Shown: in pieces, positions 41,901 to 48,933 of the stretch
Layout of the letters: each line of letters begins with the position of its first letter
Position numbering within the stretch: the stretch's first letter is position 1
Source of the DNA: Virgisporangium aurantiacum
GTDB taxonomy: Bacteria > Actinomycetota > Actinomycetes > Mycobacteriales > Micromonosporaceae
Direction of reading: 5' to 3'
Assembly: GCF_016863635.1 (NCBI RefSeq)
Contig: NZ_BOPG01000047.1
Coordinates: 62,001 to 126,000 of the forward strand
DNA: 64,000 nucleotides
Made by a program: the position numbers and the translations under genes
The notes under the pieces: generated by a model
What the model was told of the DNA's origin: nothing
What the model saw: only the letters and a program-made list of their open reading frames with translations
Databases searched by the model: none

Positions 41901-44900
41901 TAGCTCCGGCAACAGTCCGTCCGGTGATTCGGCCGCGCGGGCCGCCAGGATGAGCAGCCGCGCCGAGCCGTCCGCGGCCAGGTCGCGGGCCAGTGCGCGG
42001 CCCACGCCGCCGGTGCCGCCGGTGATGAGACAGGTGCCAGCGCTCCGCGACGGACCGGCGACGTCGACCCGCTCCGGCACGCGGGACAGCCGGGTGCCGG
42101 AACGCCACGCGACCACCTCGGCCGTGCCGGGCGACGGCGGTGCGGCCCGCTCCCGGGCCAGGGCGGCGGCGTGCTCACCGGCTCTGTCCATCGTGGAGAG
42201 ATCGACCACCCGGACGCCGACCCCGGCCAACTCGGCCGGCAGCGCCAACGCCAGCCCCGCCGCCACCGCCTGCGTCGGCCGGACCACCTCGCCGGGCGCA
42301 CCGGTGCCGCACATGTCCTCGGTCACCAGGAGCACCGCGGGCCGCTCGACGAGAAGCCCGGTCAACTCCCGGACGGCCGCGACCGCCGCACCGACCGCCG
42401 CGTCGAGCGCCTCGACACTGTCCACAATGGATGCCGATCCGACCCGGTGCACCACCACGGGACGGGTGCCGGTATCCACGATCGGTGCGGGCCGGAAGAC
42501 CGGACGGTGCAGCGCGATCGGGAGATCGATCCAGTACCGCTGACGCTGGAACGGGTAGGTCGGCACGGGCACCCGAACCGTTCCCGCGTCCAGTGCGGTG
42601 CGATCCAGCGGAAGGCCGCTCTCCCAGAGCCGCCCGGCGAGGGCGAGCAGCCACCGCCCGTCGGCGTCGGCGGGCACGTCGTAGACGCGGCCACCCGGCA
42701 CCGGAGCCGAACAGGCGAAGGCCACCACGACGTCGAACCCGGCTATGCTCCCGTCCCGGCTCCCGGCCCGGAGCACCGCGTCGGGCCGGATCCCGGCCGC
42801 GACGAGTCGCCGCGCCAACGCGACGCCGACCCCGACCGCCGGCCGGACCCCGGGCACCACGAACGCGACCCGCCCAGCCGAGGTCCCGCCGCCGTCCCGG
42901 GGCGGCTCCGTGGGCAGAGCCGCGGCCACGTCATCGGCCGAGTCGCCGTCGACGACCACCGCCCATCGGTGCGGCCCGTGATCGCGGGCGGTCCCGGCCG
43001 CCGCGCAGATATCCGCGGCCCCGAGGTCCGGCCGGGCGAGCGCGTGCGCACGGAGCGCGGCCATCGCCGCCGTGAGGGCCGCCGGCGTGTGCGCCGACAG
43101 GGTGAGCAGATGCGGCCCCGGCCGCCGGCCCGACCGGACCGGTGGCGGCGCCTCCTCCAGGATCACGTGGACGTTCGTTCCGCCGAAGCCGAATCCGTTG
43201 ACGCCGGCCAGCAACGGGCCGGTGCCCGTCCACTCGACCGGGTGGTCGACCACGGCGAGCCCGGCGGTGTCGAGGCCGAGCCGGGCCGAGACCGGCTCGT
43301 GGTGCGGCGACGGCGGCAGCCGCCGGTGGCCCAACGCCAGCACCACCTTGACGAGCGCCGGCATGCCGGCCGCGTTCAGCAGGTGACCGAGGTTGGCCTT
43401 GACCGAGCCCAGCCAGCGCGGCCCGCCGTCCGCCCGCGGCGGCAGGGCGCGGGCCAGCGACCGGACCTCCATCGGATCGCCGAGCACCGTTCCGGTGCCG
43501 TGAGCCTCCACATAGGACACCCGGGCCGGGTCGACGCCGGCGTCACGGTACGCGCGGGCGATCACCGCCGCCTGGCGGGGCGGGTTCGGCGTCAGGACGC
43601 TCAGCGAGCGTCCGTCGTTGTTGACCGCGCTGCCACGCACCAGCGCCAGCACCGGATCGCCGCGCCGGCGGGCGGCCGCCGCACCCGTGAGCACGAGCGC
43701 CGCCGCGCCCTCGCCCGGCACGATGCCGTCGGCGTCGGCGCTGAACACCCGGCACCGCCCGGTCGGCGAGATCGCCTGTGCGTCGTCGAGTGCGTGGTAC
43801 GCGTCGGCGGTCAGGTTGAGGTTGACCCCGCCGACGACGGCCAGATCGCACTCGCCGGCGGCGATGCTGAGCCGGGCCAGGTGCAGCGCCACGAGGGCCG
43901 ACGAGCACGCGGTGTCGACGACGAGGGCCGGGCCGTCGAGGTCCAACGCGTGCGCGAGGCGCGCCGCCACGAGGTTGCGCAGACCGCCGATCAGGCCGGC
44001 CCGGGGGGAGGCGTTGCGGCGCACCAGCTCCAGGTATCCGCTCTCGCCGGCGACGGCGAAGACCCCGACCCGCAGGCCGTTCCGGCGCACGCCCGCGTAG
44101 CCGGCGCGCTCCAGCGCCTCGTGCGCCACCTCCAGCAGGATGCGGGTCTGCGGGTCGGTGTGGCGCGCCTCGTCGGCGTCCACTCCGAAGAACGTGGCGT
44201 CGAACGCGGCCGGATCGGCGAGGAAGGAACCGGATCCGGCCCAGCGGGCGGACGCCGTGACGGCATCGCGCCCGGCGAGGAGCGCGTCCCAGAACTCCTC
44301 CGGTGTGTCGGCGCCCGGAAACCGGCACGCCATCCCGATGACGGCGACCGGCCCACCGTCCCGCCCGGCGCCGGGTCCGGTCCGCGCGGCCGGCGAACGC
44401 TGCCCGCTCAACAGCCCGGTCAACGCCGCGATCGTCCCGTGGTCGCGGAGCACCACCGGATCGAGGTCGACGCCGTACGCGTCCTCGAGATCGGCGAGCA
44501 CCTCCATCGCGGTCAGCGACGTGCCACCGATCTCCAGGAACCGGTCGTGCGGCCCGATGGTCGCCGGATCGCGTCGCAACGCGCGACCCCATGCGCGCCG
44601 CACGACGCTGTCGGCGGAGACGGGTGCGTACCCGCCGGCCTCGAACCGTTCGCGGAGCAGCCCGCGGCGCACCTTCCCGCTCGTGGTGCGGGGAAACGTC
44701 GCGAGCGGCACCACGCGCACGTCGGAGTGCCCGGTCGCGGCGGCGATCCGTTTCGCGACGGCGTCGAGCGGTGCCCGGCGCGGCACGAACACCACCACGC
44801 GGTCGGCGCCGGTGGCGGGATCGGGCGACCCGACCACGGCGCACGGTCCCGCCGGCAGGCCCGGTGTGGCGGCGGCCACCGCCTCCAGGTCGGACGCGTG

Positions 44901-46274
44901 GAACGTCGCCCCGTTGACGAACACCACGTCCTTGGCCCGCCCCGTGACGCACAACCGTCCACTTCGGAGGAACCCGAGGTCGCCTGTGCGCAGCCAGCCG
45001 TCCACAAAGGACTCGGCCGTGGCCTCCGGATCGCGGTGATAGCCCCGGGCGACGTTCGGCCCGCGCACCTCGATGTGGCCGATCCGGTTGTCCGGCAACG
45101 GGTTCCGGCCGTCGTCGACGATCCGGACCGTACACCCCGGCACGGGGAACCCGACGTCCATGAACTCGGCGACGTCCCCACCCGGTTCCGCCCGGCCGGC
45201 CGCCGGCGCGGCGGTGTCGGCCGCCAGCGCGACGGTGTCGGCCGCCAGCGCGACGGTGTCGGCCGCCGGCGTGGCGCGGCCGGCGGCCAGCGCGGCCGTG
45301 TCGGCCGTCAGCACGGCGCGGCCGGCGGCCAGCGCGGCGCGGTCGAGTTCCAGCGGAACCGCGATCTCGCCCAGCGGCGGCGCGCACACGCCGAGCGTCG
45401 CCTCCGCCAGCCCGTACACCGGTTGCAGCGCACGGGGATCGAGTCCGGCGGCAGCGGTCTTCGCGAGAAACGACCGCCACACGGCCGGCGCGATCGGTTC
45501 GGCGCCGACCGCGCACAGCCGCACCGCGCTCAGGTCGAGGCCCGCCAGCACCCGGTCCGGTACCCGCCGGACCACCAGCGCCAGCGCGAAGTTCACCGCC
45601 GGCAGCACGGTCGCGCGGTGCCGCGCGGCGATCTCCAGCCACCGCGCCGGCCGCTTCGCGAACGCGACCGGGCTCAGCACCACCTGCCCCATCCGCGCGG
45701 CGAGCGGCGCGAGATGGCCGCCGATCAGGCCCAGATCGTGGTGGAACGGCAACCAGGTGACGATCACATCGGACGCGGTGAGCCCGCCCCCCACCGCCGC
45801 CTGCTCCAGGTTCGCGACGACGTTGGCGTGCGTCACCTCGACGCCCCGCGGATCGCCGGTGCTGCCCGACGAGTACTGCAGGAACGCCAGGTCGCCCGGC
45901 GCCGGCCGGTGCGGCTCCACGGAAGCGTTGCGCCGCAACGAATCCAGCTCGCTCCGCGTGACGATCGGTGGATGGTCGAGGGCCGTCGACACGGCGTCGA
46001 CCCGGGCCTGGTCCGGGGCCAGCGGGACCGGTACGAGTCCGGCGAGCACCGCTCCCCAGAACGCGGCCTGGAAGTCCGCGCTCCGGTCGAGGCGCAGGAT
46101 CACCGGTGTGCCGGGCGCTCCCGCGATGGCGCGCAGGCCCCCGGCCACCCGCAACGCGTCGTCGCGAAGTTCGCGGAAGGTGACCGGGTGCTCGGCGCCG
46201 TCGCCGTCGACGTGCACGATCACCCGGTCGGGCGCCTCGTCGGCCGCGTGCAGGAGCACGTCGACGAGGGTCAC
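35868..46274 (-). CDS. Hybrid FAAL-PKS-NRPS megasynthase with terminal AAR-like reductase
   Basis: 3468 residues from a GTG overlapping the MarR stop. FAAL (~1-545; LQYSSGSTG, WLPFHHDLGLIGG) should activate a fatty acid onto ACP1 (~552-628; GGTSL). KS (~640-1045) has Cys790 in DTACSSA plus the catalytic His pair. An AT remnant (~1060-1285) lacks GHSxG. KR (~1290-1620) has GGTGGVG and DYAAANRF. Then follow ACP2 (~1655-1725; GIDSL), C1 (~1728-2150; HHAAVDG), A (~2155-2600), PCP (~2615-2680; GGDSI), C2 (~2720-3130; HHLIGDG) and a C-terminal domain (~3140-3440) resembling cyanobacterial acyl-ACP reductase, with Rossmann GLGSIG and Cys3392 in SCQVES. Predicted: fatty acyl + one malonyl unit, keto-reduced, + one amino acid, released reductively. 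No TE. Product and release chemistry are inference. Confidence 0.92.
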   Translation of the reverse strand: MTLVDVLLHAADEAPDRVIVHVDGDGAEHPVTFRELRDDALRVAGGLRAIAGAPGTPVILRLDRSADFQAAFWGAVLAGLVPVPLAPDQARVDAVSTALDHPPIVTRSELDSLRRNASVEPHRPAPGDLAFLQYSSGSTGDPRGVEVTHANVVANLEQAAVGGGLTASDVIVTWLPFHHDLGLIGGHLAPLAARMGQVVLSPVAFAKRPARWLEIAARHRATVLPAVNFALALVVRRVPDRVLAGLDLSAVRLCAVGAEPIAPAVWRSFLAKTAAAGLDPRALQPVYGLAEATLGVCAPPLGEIAVPLELDRAALAAGRAVLTADTAALAAGRATPAADTVALAADTVALAADTAAPAAGRAEPGGDVAEFMDVGFPVPGCTVRIVDDGRNPLPDNRIGHIEVRGPNVARGYHRDPEATAESFVDGWLRTGDLGFLRSGRLCVTGRAKDVVFVNGATFHASDLEAVAAATPGLPAGPCAVVGSPDPATGADRVVVFVPRRAPLDAVAKRIAAATGHSDVRVVPLATFPRTTSGKVRRGLLRERFEAGGYAPVSADSVVRRAWGRALRRDPATIGPHDRFLEIGGTSLTAMEVLADLEDAYGVDLDPVVLRDHGTIAALTGLLSGQRSPAARTGPGAGRDGGPVAVIGMACRFPGADTPEEFWDALLAGRDAVTASARWAGSGSFLADPAAFDATFFGVDADEARHTDPQTRILLEVAHEALERAGYAGVRRNGLRVGVFAVAGESGYLELVRRNASPRAGLIGGLRNLVAARLAHALDLDGPALVVDTACSSALVALHLARLSIAAGECDLAVVGGVNLNLTADAYHALDDAQAISPTGRCRVFSADADGIVPGEGAAALVLTGAAAARRRGDPVLALVRGSAVNNDGRSLSVLTPNPPRQAAVIARAYRDAGVDPARVSYVEAHGTGTVLGDPMEVRSLARALPPRADGGPRWLGSVKANLGHLLNAAGMPALVKVVLALGHRRLPPSPHHEPVSARLGLDTAGLAVVDHPVEWTGTGPLLAGVNGFGFGGTNVHVILEEAPPPVRSGRRPGPHLLTLSAHTPAALTAAMAALRAHALARPDLGAADICAAAGTARDHGPHRWAVVVDGDSADDVAAALPTEPPRDGGGTSAGRVAFVVPGVRPAVGVGVALARRLVAAGIRPDAVLRAGSRDGSIAGFDVVVAFACSAPVPGGRVYDVPADADGRWLLALAGRLWESGLPLDRTALDAGTVRVPVPTYPFQRQRYWIDLPIALHRPVFRPAPIVDTGTRPVVVHRVGSASIVDSVEALDAAVGAAVAAVRELTGLLVERPAVLLVTEDMCGTGAPGEVVRPTQAVAAGLALALPAELAGVGVRVVDLSTMDRAGEHAAALARERAAPPSPGTAEVVAWRSGTRLSRVPERVDVAGPSRSAGTCLITGGTGGVGRALARDLAADGSARLLILAARAAESPDGLLPELRALGARARYIRCDVTDPGSVDALAAAVADLTPTLDAVFHLAGALRPGTLTAKGDDEIGAVLAPKVRGTYLLAAALDRHDRTPRRFVCASSIVAIRPDLSGTLADYAAANRFQAAFAAGRPGAVTVHLPVLANTGMATPGLTAALTAGGVPVHEPATALRALRAALTADGPELIAGDGAGNGRAAVRRGSRTDDAASPGTGRADIRLLIERHIGRELRTDESLLRQGIDSLTAVDLVKKLEQRLGRELPTTLLFEHDTVDALAAFLDAEGAPLTPVQLAFHTAGRMYPDVAAFGYVRQTVAGPLDGARVGRALAVLAARHPMLRMRLVGPEPRQVIGPPDTVDGPPPWFTETELRTSVAALEEEASNRPIDLTREAPLRAVLAREPRDDVAHLVLVGHHAAVDGYSLHRLCQELWTIYRDGADSAPPGPFTALPSAQPSPADLAYWRTALAGYPQGLRLPYDGDPSESPAPPLVSYQVRTGADALVATAAAAGVSLFHLVLASYLRCLATWTGQERIAVNVARSGRHVRVPGIETLIGPLADVLPVVVDVRPADGVADIAVRVRQAWLESERHGSVSGVDIGRLASAAGGRAPAAGFSFARFPVTVDTDGLPEVTATAAGTGSAATRLSLLAWEVDGVLHLSWNFPLALFRRDTVARLADEHLAALTTTDARSVVRRILDRCAVAPTAVAVDDLNGGRLTYGELERASARLAGALRRRSTGAPVGLLTAPGVDTVVGVVGVLAAGAAYVPLDATHPPGRLRDQLDRCGARLVVCHAATAATAAAIGLDRLDLSTVDDDASTVDPQPGDLAYIMFTSGSTGRPKGVPVTHGALANYLDWAVDTFGYRPGDRMLQPAPICFDASVRQILAPLLAGATVVPVGRDLLLDPDALLRLVERGRITVWSSVPALWERLLVAAEKRGDRPELSALRWVHVGGEPLRADPVRRWFDLFGAGPRITNLYGPTETTINAAYHVVDRRPDDGARTVPIGRPAAGATLVIVDDELLIGGPGLSPGYLDDPERTAAAFRWHEGQRLYASGDVVRRRPDGALEFVGRRDDQVKVRGHRVEPGEAEAVLRGHPDVEHAAVLPDGNRLVAYVQVRAGSGADLRAYLDERLPEYLVPARVHTVAVLPLTAAGKVDRSRLVEAPREGAIGGPPRGRTEESVAAVWSLLLGVGPVGRGDDFFALGGDSILALDLFARLADEFADLPRPTAIYRNRTVQALAAAIDTAGTDAGTDAAGTDAGGANVGDTGGSRPGRQPAPGGSAEPFPLTASQRGFLLAEAVDPDGNHGWLARVRLRGPLDRDRFQRAVDALVERHGMLRTVFPAGARPPVQQELPPSLRLPVTYETSEVDTAVADERARRFEPWAWPLIRLRLVRVGADEHVLIVHAHHLIGDGYSAALLSRELLDRYRDPDHRPPPLRCTFRDYVAIADAGATLRPRPAEAKTSTAESLVDTRTTDRLRRLTMAHGATPHAAVLTAYLRALRRHTGRRDVVIGVATTGREYPLPDLNRLFGPCVGAITIRPASGSTFDADLRHTIAAVTAAREAEDAGTPDGDVDAFFTYLDFSALARTTEPATGLTAEWEPGTELEPPAAGTDFFLAARPTADGLLLTVRAAGESQALVDEIRTDLMRATAHRSAGSWSGTLDAALVGYLPSPAHLAALAGLPLNAVPRDHIRTALFPTGEPRLLEVTETALGRSGYVCLPRFADELSTVDDLAAEVTRAVAVAGTESVSLAGMLPSLTGYGFALQNTDTVTTGHAATAVAVAGTVLAALDAAGRKPGTIAFLGLGSIGRATLDLVLALLPEKPRRLLLCDLPATLTMRSDLCQRLRDAGYDASTGDWTDADLIVAATSATTAPLDAATLRPGTIVVDDSFPPAIDPVAALDRMRRRRDILVVGGGLLAVGAVDRITAPDLPPDVVERYAAQPRVPGTLASCQVESLARAADPGLPAVRGLVEPAVAERYRDALTRLGVGTAPLHLMHEVIDPGLIRVPRPEPRGYRRGSEEDRRGSG
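45200..45345 (-). repeat. 21-bp tandem repeats within the FAAL domain
   Basis: About seven imperfect 21-bp units encode A-L-A-A-D-T-V/A-A-G-R-type heptads at residues ~310-358 of the megasynthase, between the YGLAEATLG motif and the FPVPGCTVRI motif of the FAAL. Some neighbouring copies are identical. They form a flexible Ala-rich insert in a region where family members normally have a short loop. Confidence 0.75.
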
Positions 46275-46717
46275 CGGAACTCGTCGGTGTCGCGCAGGGT
46301 CCGCAACGCGGCGGCGAGCGACGCCGGACCGTCGGCGCCCAGCACCCGCTTCAACATCGTGTTGAACTCGGCGACCATCGGGCGTACGAGGTTCAGGGCG
46401 GCCGTTCCGGCGGGGGTCAGCGCGAGCAGGTGGGCGCGGTGGTCGTCCGGGCTGGGATGGCGGCTGACCAGGTCGGCGTCGAGCAGGCGGCGCACCATCG
46501 CCGTGACGGCGGACTCCCGCTGCCCGAGTGCGGCGGCCAGCTCCCGCTGCGTGCTCATCGGACGGTCGTGCAGTGCGAAAAGTGCACCGGTCTGTGCGGT
46601 GGTGACACCGGCGAGGTCGACGCAGCGCCGGTCGGCCCAGATCCGCAACCGGTGCGCGGCCTGCTGGAGCAGCAGGAACACGCGCTGGTCCGGTTCGCTG
46701 TCGGCCTCGTCACCCAT
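46271..46717 (-). CDS. MarR-family regulator of the megasynthase operon
   Basis: 148 residues. The winged helix is MSTQRELAAALGQRESAVTAMVRRLLDADLVSRHPSPDDHRAHLLALTPAG. The stop overlaps the megasynthase GTG (GTGA), so regulator and synthase are transcribed and translated together. A 22-bp perfect palindrome (46763-46784) lies 45 bases upstream of its start and next to the amidohydrolase promoter. It probably represses both directions and is released by a ligand, possibly the product or its precursor. Confidence 0.9.
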   Translation of the reverse strand: MGDEADSEPDQRVFLLLQQAAHRLRIWADRRCVDLAGVTTAQTGALFALHDRPMSTQRELAAALGQRESAVTAMVRRLLDADLVSRHPSPDDHRAHLLALTPAGTAALNLVRPMVAEFNTMLKRVLGADGPASLAAALRTLRDTDEFR

Positions 46718-46735
46718 CGCGTCATCCTGACAGAC

Positions 46736-46764
46736 TTGACCCCACCGACCCGGCTTCCTAGGCT
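46736..46764 (+). promoter_or_regulatory. Promoter of the amidohydrolase gene
   Basis: TTGACC (46736-46741) and TAGGCT (46759-46764) are separated by exactly 17 bases, a good housekeeping-type promoter. Transcription would start near 46771, inside the palindromic operator that follows, giving a short leader with GAGG before ATG 46792. Confidence 0.7.
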
Positions 46765-46784
46765 CACTTCACTACTGAAGTGAG
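46763..46784. promoter_or_regulatory. MarR operator palindrome
   Basis: CTCACTTCA (46763-46771) and TGAAGTGAG (46776-46784) are perfect 9-base arms around CTAC. The palindrome overlaps the -10 end and transcription start of the amidohydrolase promoter and lies upstream of the MarR gene. Its form (ACTTCAnnnnTGAAGT core) is the expected type for a MarR dimer. Confidence 0.85.
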
Positions 46785-46791
46785 GTGACGC

Positions 46792-47616
46792 ATGGACATC
46801 GTCGACGTCTGGGCACAGCACCCGACCGAGCGGTTCACCACGATGCCGTGGCTGGAGCCGCTGCTCCGGTGGACCCAGAGCGCCGGCCCGACCGTCGGCC
46901 GCACCCTGCCGGTGGAGGCCACGGTCGGTGCTATGGACCAGGCCGGCGTCAGGACGGCGCTGCTGTCGGCATGGCACGCACCGACCGGATCACTGATCTC
47001 GAACGACGAGGTCGCCGAGGTGGTCACGGCGCACCCGGACCGGTTCGCCGGGCTCGCCGCGGTCGACCTGGACAACCCCGTCGCCGCCGTGCGTGAGATC
47101 CGCCGCGCCGTCACCGAACTGGGTTTCGTCGGCGTCCGCATCGTCCCCTGGTTGTGGAAACTGCCGCCGAACGACCGCCGCTACTATCCGCTCTACGTGA
47201 CGTGCGTCGAACTCGGCGTGCCGTTGTGCACCCAGATCGGCCACACCGGGCCGCTGTTCCCGTCCGAGCCGGGACGCCCCATCCCGTACCTCGACGAGGT
47301 GCTGCTCGACTTCCCCGACCTCGTGGTGATCGGTGGCCACGTCGGCTATCCGTGGATGGGCGAGGTGCTGTCGCTGGCCACGAAGTACCCGAACTTCCAC
47401 ATCGACACCTCTGCCTACGCGCTGCACCGGCTGCCGCCCGAACTGGTCGACTTCATGCGTGGCCGCGGGCGGGGGAGGGTGCTGTTCGGGTCGAACTGGC
47501 CGATGCTGAGCCCGGCGCGATGCCTCGAACACCTCGACAAACTCGGTCTGGACGACGAGGCGCGGGCCCTGTTCCTCGCCGGCACCGCGAGGCGCCTCTT
47601 CTTCGCGAGGTCGTGA
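46792..47616 (+). CDS. Amidohydrolase-2 (ACMSD-like) family protein
   Basis: 274 residues. The barrel has late motifs of the family: LCTQIGHTGPLF, VVIGGHVGYPW and VLFGSNWPMLSP, which provide a His and the catalytic-type Asp/Asn region. The N-terminal metal motif usually H-x-H is here WAQH (DVWAQHP), so one ligand may be missing or shifted. Family members hydrolyse or decarboxylate small ring or amide substrates. It is divergent from MarR/megasynthase under a shared operator, so it may process the product or a precursor; this is inferred from layout. Confidence 0.85.
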   Translation: MDIVDVWAQHPTERFTTMPWLEPLLRWTQSAGPTVGRTLPVEATVGAMDQAGVRTALLSAWHAPTGSLISNDEVAEVVTAHPDRFAGLAAVDLDNPVAAVREIRRAVTELGFVGVRIVPWLWKLPPNDRRYYPLYVTCVELGVPLCTQIGHTGPLFPSEPGRPIPYLDEVLLDFPDLVVIGGHVGYPWMGEVLSLATKYPNFHIDTSAYALHRLPPELVDFMRGRGRGRVLFGSNWPMLSPARCLEHLDKLGLDDEARALFLAGTARRLFFARS

Positions 47617-47636
47617 CCCCGGCGATAAGATCACGT

Positions 47637-48488
47637 ATGCGCACCTTCCCGATTCCCGGTTCCGCCACGCCGTCCGTCGTCGTTCCCGCACCCGCGCCCG
47701 GCTTCGGGCAGTGGGTGGGCGCGCCCAGCGCGGCGCTCACCGACGACGGGATCGCGATCGCGTACCGGCTGAGGCGCGTCGATCAGCGCGGCGCCGCGGT
47801 GGTCATCGTGTCCTCAGTGGACGGTGTGCGCACCGAAACCGTTGCCACGCTCGACAAGGACCGCTTCGGCGCGGAGTCCCTGGAGCGGCCGGCGCTCGTC
47901 CGTCGGCCCGACGGTGGGTGGCGCGTCTACGTGTGTTGCGCGACGCCGGGCAGCAAGCACTGGTGGATCGACGCCCTCGACGCCGACGATCTCGCCGGCC
48001 TCGCCACGGCCGAGCCGCGAACCGTCTTCCCCGGCGACGACAGGACGGGCGTGAAGGACCCGGTGATCCGGGTGATCGACGGCCGTTGGCACGCCTGGAT
48101 CTGCTGCCACCCGCTCGACATCGTCGATGCCGAGGACCGGATGACCACCGCCTACGCCACGAGCGACGACGGCCTCACCTGGGAGTGGCACGGCACCGTG
48201 CTCGCCGGTCGCCCGGGGGAGTGGGACGCGCGCGGTGCCCGCGTCACCGCGATCCTTCCCGACGGCCGGGCGGCGTACGACGGCCGGGCCACCGCCGAGG
48301 AGAACTTCGACGAGCGCACCGGCGTCGCCGACCCGGTCGACGGGCGTCTCGAAGCGGCCGGCGAACCGGTGGCGGCGGTGCGCTATCTCGACGTGCTGCC
48401 CCTGCCGGACGGCGGATTCCGGCTCTACTACGAGGCTCCGCTCCCCGACGGCAGCCACGAACTCCGCACCGAACTGGTCACTGCGTGA
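47637..48488 (+). CDS. Five-bladed beta-propeller (GH43/GH32-like) protein
   Basis: 283 residues, no signal peptide. Propeller blades are suggested by repeated strand patterns: RPALVRRPDGGWRVYVCCATPG, VKDPVIRVIDGRWHAWICCHP, TAYATSDDGLTWEWHG and DVLPLPDGGFRLYYEAPLPDG. The DP in KDPVI recalls the catalytic Asp strand of GH43-type glycosidases, but no full catalytic set is recognised. It follows the amidohydrolase by 20 bases and may share its transcript. Its 3' end overlaps the convergent HTH gene by 11 bases. The function is unknown. Confidence 0.65.
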   Translation: MRTFPIPGSATPSVVVPAPAPGFGQWVGAPSAALTDDGIAIAYRLRRVDQRGAAVVIVSSVDGVRTETVATLDKDRFGAESLERPALVRRPDGGWRVYVCCATPGSKHWWIDALDADDLAGLATAEPRTVFPGDDRTGVKDPVIRVIDGRWHAWICCHPLDIVDAEDRMTTAYATSDDGLTWEWHGTVLAGRPGEWDARGARVTAILPDGRAAYDGRATAEENFDERTGVADPVDGRLEAAGEPVAAVRYLDVLPLPDGGFRLYYEAPLPDGSHELRTELVTA

Positions 48489-48876
48489 GCGCGTCCAACA
48501 GCTTGCGCAGCGCCGACTGCGCCGACGCCGAGATGTACGGCCCGACCGCCACCAGCGACGCCAGGAGGGCCGACGCCTCGCCCGGCGTGAACGTCACCGC
48601 CGGCAGTTCGCGCCGGGCGTCGATCCGGTAACCGCCACCGCGTCCCCGCCGCACCTGCACCGGAACGCCGGCCTCCACGAGCCGCGCGATGTCGCGCTCG
48701 ACCGTGCGAACCGTGGTTCCGGTGCGCAGCGCGAGATCCCGGCCGGGGACGAACCGGGGCGCCCGCGCGCGCAGCTCCTCGATCAACGCGTGCTGCCGTT
48801 CGATCAGCGGCAGCGCCTGATGCAGTTGCACGAAGCCGGCCCGGTTGCCGGGTCCCACCAGTCGCGGCACGGGCAC
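48478..48876 (-). CDS. Small HTH (DeoR/YafY-type, WYL-less) regulator
   Basis: 132 residues from a GTG at 48874-48876, preceded by a GGAAATTGGGGG leader; GTG 48868-48870 is also possible. The DNA-binding part IERQHALIEELRARAPRFVPGRDLALRTGTTVRTVERDIARLVEAGVPVQVRRGRGGGYRID matches the HTH_11/DeoR head of WYL proteins, but the chain ends soon after, so the WYL ligand domain is missing. It is divergent from the BAAT-type thioesterase gene, its likely target. The gap holds an ACCGAC/GTCGGT inverted repeat. Confidence 0.78.
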   Translation of the reverse strand: MPVPRLVGPGNRAGFVQLHQALPLIERQHALIEELRARAPRFVPGRDLALRTGTTVRTVERDIARLVEAGVPVQVRRGRGGGYRIDARRELPAVTFTPGEASALLASLVAVGPYISASAQSALRKLLDALTQ

Positions 48877-48891
48877 CCCCAATTTCCAAAG

Positions 48892-48911
48892 ACCGACATA
48901 GCGCGGTCGGT
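48892..48911. promoter_or_regulatory. Inverted repeat between the HTH regulator and thioesterase genes
   Basis: ACCGAC (48892-48897) and GTCGGT (48906-48911) form a 6-bp inverted repeat with 8 bases between; a further GGTCGGA lies at 48925. The region is the 57-base divergent gap, so this is the likely binding site of the small HTH regulator. Confidence 0.5.
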
Positions 48912-48933
48912 TATTCGATCCTACGGTCGGAAC

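Noticed and set aside
45200..45345. Tandem repeats in the FAAL region as a possible CRISPR array
   Set aside because: Units are contiguous without spacers and in frame with the protein.
42171..46730. A 1519-codon open frame on the plus strand opposite the megasynthase
   Set aside because: It is very Arg/Gly/Pro-rich, has no domain motif and lacks a ribosome site. It is the usual antisense shadow of a high-GC gene.
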